Assembly (NCBI RefSeq): GCF_037038585.1
Contig: NC_092523.1
Location: 3,539,001-3,603,000, forward strand
Direction: 5' to 3'
Source: Patagioenas fasciata
Taxonomy: Eukaryota > Chordata > Aves > Columbiformes > Columbidae
Length of the DNA stretch: 64,000 nucleotides
The notes beneath the pieces were generated by a model. It saw only the letters and a list, made by a program, of their open reading frames with translations, had not been told where the DNA came from and ran no database searches. Positions 57,469-64,000 of the stretch are shown here, piece after piece (positions within the stretch are counted from its first letter, which is position 1; every line of letters starts with the position of its first letter). Both the position numbers and the translations under genes were made by a program.

Positions 57469-57670
57469 CATAGAATCATAGAATAATTTGGGTCGGAAGG
57501 GAACTTCAGAGCTCATCTAGTCCAACTCCATGCCATGAGCAGGGGCATCTTCACCAACTCAGGTTGCTCCATCCAGCCTGGCCTGGGATGTCTCCAGGGA
57601 TGGGGCATGCACCACCTCTCTGGTCAACCTGGTCCAGTGTTTTACTGCCTTCAGTGTAAAAATCCATCTG
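57469..57670 (-). mobile_element. CR1 LINE fragment, group B, diverged
   Basis: It starts acatagaatcatagaataat and keeps a shortened group B block (catgagcaggggcatcttca). The 5' limit is approximate. Confidence 0.88.
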
Positions 57671-58654
57671 GGATGCTGGGCTGAGGTGGGCAGAGCTGCA
57701 CCCCATGTCCCCTGCACCGCACACCGGGGTCCTGCTCTCCCAGCACACGTCAGGGATGCTCTGGGAAGGACCAGGGCCTGTTCCTGGCTCAAATTTCTCC
57801 CTCCTCAAACAATTACATTTCTCAAAAGCCCTCTAGGAGAAGCCACAACTCCACCTAATTTCACCTCAACATGGGCATAAATACCCGTCTCTAGGAGCAA
57901 GCTGAATGCAGCCCATAAAGCATGGCTCTCCTGCAGGTCTCAGGGAGAACTGATGTCCTCCATGGCTTCCAGCTCCTCCTATAATGCAAATAATAAATCA
58001 CTGCTGCCGAGCTGGTCCTTGGCCAGCCATTGAGCAGCCGGAGTTTGTTCTCCTCCTTCCTTCGACCTGCGGGCTGCTGCACTCTTCCTCCGAGCTGCCG
58101 CGCTCTTCCTCCCTCCCGCTGTTTTTCTGATATGGGATGCAGTCACATCTGCATTTGCAGACCCCAGGGGTTGATCTCTTTGGGGATCAGGACATACGCA
58201 ATAGTCAGGACTGGTTTTAGTGGTGTTGAATCCCAAGTGGAACATTTGTTCTGTGTTTTGTGCTCTGCTACTGGCATTTTGTGTGCCCCTTGTCATGTTC
58301 CTTAACCTGCAGACCTCCATTTCCCTCTGATAGGATGTAGTGCAGTCTCCCAAGCCCAGGGCAGCAATGGACTGAGTGGAACTAAAATGGGGACTATGGT
58401 GAGATATTTTAAAACCCGATCTCGTGGCTAAATTGGTGAACGTGTGACCTGCATATGTTTGGGGTGGGTAATCCCCTGCATGCAATGACCAACCCGTTTC
58501 CCAGCAAAGCCCAAACTCACCTCACCTGTGACCTGTGGCTCAGGAGGGCAGCGCAACACCAGCCAAACCAACCCACGGCCTGTTGACATTCCTCAGTGCC
58601 AGCCAAGGGCTTTGTCTTTCCCCCTCCATGCTCTCAGGGGACCAAATTAGCTTT

Positions 58655-58668
58655 TAATAATAATAATA
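58655..58668. repeat. (TAA)n microsatellite
   Basis: Four TAA units within an A-rich stretch. Confidence 0.7.
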
Positions 58669-59364
58669 CACACACCAAAAAAATCCCTGGGTAAACAATC
58701 CAGCCCAGGAGTGCAAACACTCCTGGAGAGGCACCAGGTGTGGTGCATTCCTGATAGCTCTAAAAGAAAGGAGGGATTATTTCCTTCTCCCAGCAATGTG
58801 CTGGGTACCAGCCACCCTGGCTCCAAGCAGGGCTGGGGTGTGCCCAGCATCATGGGAGGTGGGTACGTGGCTTTGGAAAAAGGTCCCTGAGCAAAGCTTC
58901 AAGCTCCAAAGGTGGCGTTTCTTGTTTAAATATATTTTCTCCTGTTGGAGGTGTGGGGTTTCAGATGTTTATTTTAAAAACAAGTCCTACAAGTTACCCA
59001 AGTCGCCTCTCTGCTGTGGATGCCCACATAGCCTGCACAGCTTTCTCAGCATCAAGTTGTGCAGATGTATCCACCACCAGAAGGTTATTCCTCAAAGCTG
59101 GAAAAATTAATTGTTCCCTCTTTGATGAACTTTCCCATCAATCTGTTGATGCCTTTTCCCCTCCTCCTTAGCAGAGAAGTCAAGGAGAGGTAGGACAACC
59201 ATGGTTATAGCTCCAGCCCAGGCTTCAGCCAAGACAGGAGCCAGGGAAAACCCTTTTGCTTCAGCTCCCCACCCTTGGCTGGGGGGTGAAAAGCAATTTT
59301 GCATCCTTCCAGGGTTTTAAAGGCAAGCAGAGACTTGGGCTGCTGGATAGTCTTTCTCTCTCAA

Positions 59365-59608
59365 TGGCCTCAAGTTGCACCAGGGGAGGTTGAGGTTGGA
59401 TGTGGGGAACAATTTCTTCCCCAAAGGGCTGTGGGGCATTGGAACAGGCTGCCCAGGGCAGTGCTGGAGTCCCCATCCCTGGAGGGTTGGACAGACGGAC
59501 ATGAGGTTCTCAGGGACATGGGGCAGTGCCAGGGGTGGGGAATAATTGGACTCCATGATCTGGAGGGTCATTTCCAACCAAAATGATTCTCTGATTCTAT
59601 GATTCTGG
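59365..59608 (+). mobile_element. CR1 LINE fragment, group A
   Basis: It runs from ggcctcaagttgcaccaggg to the tail atgattctctgattctatga. Confidence 0.93.
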
Positions 59609-60282
59609 GTCAGCTGCTGTGAAAAAAACAGGGCATCTGCCAGCTCCAGAGCTGGGCAGCAAAACTCCCTGCCCGAAAGTCCGGAGCAAGATGACAGCAG
59701 GAATCCCTCTCCTCCTAGGGAGAACACCAGCTCCCCACTATGTCCCAGGGAGGGCCGCATCTCCATTTCATGCCATGGGAAGGAGAATCCCTTCATTTCC
59801 TTCAAACACTTATCCTCTAAGGATCTTGATCCTGGAGGTGAGTGATACAAACACCCTTTAAATCCATCACAGCAGGACTTAGGGGAGGATTTAAAGCCTC
59901 TACAGGCTTTACATCAACCTCTGACTCTGGCTTGGAGCTGATCCTGGAGTCCAGCATCCCACCCTGGTCACCCCATCCAGCTTCAGGGTTGCATTTCCCA
60001 AAGAAGATAATTTTCAGACAAAAACAGAGCAAGTCTGGCTGGCTCTAAGTCCTGTCAGGAGACTGTTGCATCCCAAGCAAGCCCAGGCTGGCAATTTTCT
60101 TCCAAAAGTGGCAATTATTATTATTTGCAGAGCTGGTTCTGGTGCGGGTTGAGGATGTGGCTGAGCATTATCTCCTGCCCTCTGCCTGTACCCTGCCTGT
60201 GGCCGGGGAGGAGAAAGCTCTTCCTAGGCTGTTTGACCCCAGGGTGGGGAGAAATCCCCTGTTCCCCTCCTTTTCACATTGA

Positions 60283-60466
60283 TGGTGGTGAGAGCCTGGC
60301 CCAGGTTGTCCAGAGAGGTGGTGGATGAACCATCCCTGGAGACATCCCAGGCCAGGCTGGACGGGGCTCTGAGCAACCTGAGCTGGTGAAGATGTCCCTG
60401 CTCAGGGCAGGGGTGGCACTGGGGGAGCTGGGAAGGTCCCTTCAACCCAAACTATTCTATGATTCG
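60283..60466 (+). mobile_element. CR1 LINE fragment, group B
   Basis: It runs from tggtggtgagagcctggccc to caaactattctatgattcgc. Confidence 0.92.
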
Positions 60467-60764
60467 CAGATTAAGAGCTGACTTCCCCCTCTCATCCCAA
60501 CCTGGCTGGTTGACATCATCCCTCGCTGTCATCCCCTTCCTATTTGCAAGCAAGTACCTGGATTGCTTTAGTTTTTTACACTTTTCCTCCTTAATTTGTC
60601 TCAATGATTTTTTTTCCCCTTAGCTTCACTTCCACCCACCACATCCCCTCTAACTCTTCAAATTTCCCATCCCCAAGGGCTTTTTGACCACCGCTGACCC
60701 TCCCGGGATGGCTTTGCTCCAGCACAGGCAAGCCTGCATAATAGCTGTTGACACCACTACCGTC

Positions 60765-60830
60765 ATTTGAATCGATCTTGTTTGCTAATTAGCTGATTGC
60801 AGTAATTGGCAGGAATTACCCTGGGGATTC
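60765..60830. promoter_or_regulatory. CNE-like homeodomain motif block
   Basis: GCTAATTAGC (60784-60793, the same palindrome as at 18372) is followed by TGATTGCAGTAATTGGC and GGAATTACC within 36 bp. Enhancer function is inferred. Confidence 0.3.
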
Positions 60831-61943
60831 TGCCTCCTCGGCGGTCGGCAGTGGCCGGTGTGTCACATGTGAGAGGTTGGAATGGCAGCAGTGAGATGGT
60901 TTCTGCTCCAGGGCCACCTCTTACAGGTACCCCTGGGACTTGTACAGATGCAGAGAAATTACGAGATGGGAACCATAGCCTGGTACAGTGATTTTTAATT
61001 CCCAGAGTGCCCGAGAGGCAGCAGAACTTCAAGCATATTCAAAATAACTACTGTCAAGCCTCAAATGGATTGAAGTACCTGTTTATGGCATGAAGTGATG
61101 AGTGGATGCGACTCTTCGCTCTTCCTCAAAATGCAACTGGAGATGATTCAAATATTGGGCTAAAAATAAACCAAATGAGGTAGTTTTCCTCAGAGGCCAT
61201 CATTCCCTCACAAAAATTCACTGCCAAAAATTCAAGGAGGACAAAACGGCATTGGGTTGACTGAGGAGGGACCAGTTAGTGTCCTGATACCCTCTGATGG
61301 CATCGAACCATTTGAGGGGTCCAAAGGCACCCTCGGTTGTGAGATATCCCCAAAAACCTTTGTGGCAGGGGAGATATGAGAAAGGATCAGTGAGTTTTTC
61401 CTCTTCCTAGTCCTTTTTCCTCTAAGCACCAGCTGCACAGGGAGGATGGAGGCTGGGAGGACCTCCATCGAACCCAATGAGAAACACCCCTCTCCCACCC
61501 CTTGGCATCCAGTCAAGACCCATCACTTCATCACTCCCCATCATATACTTTGAATGATAAATCACACTCATTTTTTAACCAGAATAACCATGTTACTCCA
61601 AACCAAAGCACCTCATATGAGCATATTTCCATCTAATGCATCCTGCCCCAAACGAAGCTGAATGAATCTTCAAAATCTTATTTTGCATGAGCCATCTATT
61701 TATATTGACAGCTTCCCACGCTCCATCCCTCCAGTCCTGCATCACTTTCTGCCAGGCTAAGCTGCATCACCCCAGCTCTTCTTCTTCCCACTTTTCTTGA
61801 ATATTGCCCTGCAATTATCGTCTTTCCAATCTTCTGGGATCAGAGAGAAATCCCTGGACTTCTTAGAGGCGATGAGCAGCAGGACACACCACTCCTCGCC
61901 CTGCTTCTAAGGGACTCTTGGGAGCAAATTAATCTGAGATCAC

Positions 61944-61962
61944 TGTTTATAAATGTTTATCC
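61944..61962 (+). promoter_or_regulatory. Tandem forkhead-like motifs
   Basis: TGTTTATAAATGTTTATCC holds two TGTTTAT words 11 bp apart, about one helical turn, in unique AT-rich sequence. Confidence 0.25.
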
Positions 61963-62827
61963 CTAGGCCATGCCATTTAGTGTCTTCCTAGGTTACTAAT
62001 GGACTAGAAAGCACTTTGTTACCCCTGTGCAATATGAGAACATCAGCCTGCTTTTGCCAAAACCAGAAGCGAAATTATTGAGCGTTGCTGCCTTTTCTCC
62101 ATTGTTATCAGCAATTTTCTGATCTCCAGCCTGGGGACAGGGAACGTTGCTGCAGCTCAGTTATTTCACTGTTCTTCGTTTAGCAAAACCAAAACAAAAT
62201 CTGCTTCCTCCTGGTTGTCCATGAACCTCCAGGAGAGATCTGACATGAGCAATGCTTGGGAATGGGATTAATTCATTGCAAACTTAATTGAAGAGTAAAT
62301 GACCTAACTTTCTTGAGCTAGAATATCAGCAGGCTCTTATTCTGGTAGCCAGTGTTGGTTCTTCTGTACTTCGGGTGAAGAAAAAACAGCTCAAATGGAA
62401 GTGGGGGCCCCAAGACCCTTTGACTCTCTGCCAGTGCTGCCAAAAGGCCAGATTGTTAGCCAGACCTTTTATTCTTTATTTTGAGAGGGTGTCATTATTA
62501 GCTGGGCATCCGCAGGCTGAATAAACACCATAAGCAGGTCTCAACCACATGTAATACCATCAGTCACTGCCAGTGGCCCCAGCTGCAGAGAGTTGTCACC
62601 TCGCCATCTGTGTGAGTCACTTGTCCTCCTCTGAAGTCACACAGTGGGTCCACGGGGGGTCCCGGGGCCAAATGTCATGGTCACAGCAGATGCAACCCAT
62701 GTCTGCAGCCAGGTTTGCAGGTCAGCATTACCTGAGGCTCTGTCACCATCTCTGATGCTTTCTGAGGACCTGGCAAAGGTAGGAAGTGGGCAGTGGGTGC
62801 TAAGGGAAATCCTGGGTTTGTACTGTT

Positions 62828-63075
62828 TGTTCCAATGCCCCACAGCCCTTTGGGGAAGAAATTGTTCCCCAGATCCAACCTCAACCTCCCCTGGTGCAAC
62901 TTGAGGCCGTTTCCTCTGCTCCTGGCGCTTGTTCCTGGGGAGCAGAGCCCGACCCCCCCCTGGCTCCAAGCTCCTTTCAGGCAGTTCAGAGATCAGAAGG
63001 TCTCCCCTCAGCTCCTGTTCTCCAGCTGAACCCCCCAGGTCCCTCAGCTGCTCCCATCACACTTGTGCTCCAATT
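62828..63075 (-). mobile_element. CR1 LINE fragment, group A, truncated at both ends
   Basis: It opens inside the element (gttccaatgccccacagccc), so the 3' tail is missing, and extends to about cacacttgtgctccaattta. Loss of the 3' end implies a later deletion or rearrangement. Confidence 0.88.
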
Positions 63076-63178
63076 TACCTGGTGGTTGAGTCTCCAAACA
63101 CTTAAGAAGCCACTGGACCCATCCATGAGCAGCACAAGGAGCATGTTGGGGCTTTGTGATGATTTGTGTTTGCTGCAG

Positions 63179-63230
63179 CAGAGGATTGAAGACCAGCAGC
63201 TCATAAACAGACTGCATCAGACCCAGCCAG
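63179..63230 (+). other. Exon-like segment, 52 nt, possible coiled-coil peptide
   Basis: The segment begins after tttgctgcag and ends in acccagccag before a gtagga donor. One frame reads QRIEDQQLINRLHQTQP, helical in look, but no family is recognised. The pyrimidine tract before it is weak, so chance is a fair explanation. Confidence 0.22.
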
Positions 63231-63857
63231 GTAGGAGCTGGCCAAGAGGTGGACAATCCATTTTTACCACTGCAGAGGGGTTTTGCTGGTGGGGCTGTCA
63301 CTGAACAGCCCTGCGAAGGATGAGCAACATGCACAAGGGGTTGGTGGCTCGTTTGGTCTAAGGGAGGAGTTGGGTGAGGACGTGGGACTCAATAGAGAGA
63401 AACAGAGCCAGGCAGAGAGCAACAGCAGCAGGAGAAGCCACTGCTTTTCTTTGCTGAAGGTTTGCAAGGTTGGACACAATTAAATTCCCTCCTCCCCCTC
63501 TTACTCAGAAAAAGCCACCTCCCAAGAGGCATTCAATGCCGCGTTTGAATCCATTCAAAACACGTCAGGGTCAAACCTTTTTAACGCAAGAAAGAAAACA
63601 AGCCCAAAGACAAAAAGCTATTCTGAAGGAGAGGAGGGGAAGGAAGCGGCTCCCAAAATATCAATGACAACCTTTCCTTTAAGCCCAGCTGCAGCTGTGG
63701 GTTGGGCGTCTCTACACCAGTGGGACCCAGCGGGGCAGAAGATGTGAGCACATCATTCTGCACCTTTCTCTTGGTGGGAGAAGGCTCCAGTGATCCAACC
63801 ACAGAGCTTCGGGCAGGTTGGGTTAGGACCATGAGGATCTGGGTGCTGGAGAGGGGA

Positions 63858-63970
63858 CATAGAATGATAGAATCATTTTTGTTGGAAGAGACCCTCAAGA
63901 TCATCAAGTCCAACCATTAAACTAACACTGTCACTAAGCCATGTCCTTAAGAACCTCATCTACATGATCT
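63858..63970 (-). mobile_element. CR1 LINE fragment, group A
   Basis: It starts acatagaatgatagaatcat and contains accctcaagatcatcaagtc and aagaacctcatctacat. The 5' limit near the window edge is approximate. Confidence 0.85.
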
Positions 63971-64000
63971 ACATCTCTTAGTGAGATGAGCTCAGTAGGA

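Larger units (their letters stand above)
53400..64000. other. Intron-like or intergenic sequence with CR1 fragments
   Basis: Besides listed CR1 copies, CNE-like blocks and one exon-like segment, nothing gene-like is visible. If a + strand gene starts near 50.9 kb, this would be its first intron. Confidence 0.45.

Noticed and set aside
1..64000. Undescribed multi-gene defence, metabolic or mobile system
   Set aside because: Beyond DDRGK1 and CR1 remnants no gene cluster is present; the window is ordinary avian intron and intergenic DNA with some regulatory-looking blocks.

Overview
The window looks like nuclear DNA from a bird. It holds about 38 fragments of CR1, the dominant avian LINE. They are 5'-truncated, and most full-ended ones finish in the ATTCTATG-type 3' tail. 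By my hand-drawn boundaries they cover roughly 11.7 kb (about 18%). Nothing is prokaryotic: long introns have GT-AG borders, and there are microsatellites, CpG-rich blocks and almost no long open frames outside repeats. I cannot name the species.

The only protein-coding gene I can identify is at the left end. Five + strand exons (2425-2547, 4490-4528, 9251-9307, 10627-10675, 12194-12366) encode the C-terminal 146 residues of DDRGK1 (UFBP1), the ER-membrane adaptor of the UFM1 ligase. They include the DDRGK motif and the stop codon. The N-terminal half lies upstream of the window. A 3'UTR of about 1.1 kb probably ends at a doubled AATAAA near 13,470. The introns contain four CR1 copies and one strong 22-bp-arm hairpin.

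From about 13.5 to 50.6 kb I find no recognisable gene. This stretch holds about 25 CR1 fragments, a 335-bp polypurine tract, a (GGGAT)n array, a G-rich minisatellite, a (CA)n microsatellite and several AT-rich, homeodomain-motif-rich blocks that resemble vertebrate conserved non-coding elements. It also has isolated splice-signal combinations, including a 28-nt microexon-like segment and a recursive-splice-like site.

From 50.6 to 53.4 kb the sequence becomes GC- and CpG-rich. A plausible + strand non-coding first exon ends at a GTAAGA donor (50,986), followed by about 400 bp of strong G-skew. After that come a 300-bp, 10-bp-unit minisatellite and a CpG block with an E-box and a MEF2/TATA-like site. 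In human, LZTS3 is the next same-strand gene downstream of DDRGK1, so this could be the start of the LZTS3 orthologue, but no LZTS3 coding exon is in the window. From 53.4 to 64 kb the sequence resembles an intron or intergenic DNA with more CR1 and one exon-like 52-nt segment near 63.2 kb.

I found no new multi-gene system. The points most worth checking are the intronic hairpin, the candidate promoter with its G-skew, the minisatellite, the CNE-like blocks and the isolated splice-like signals. Long open frames elsewhere come from CR1 or simple repeats.
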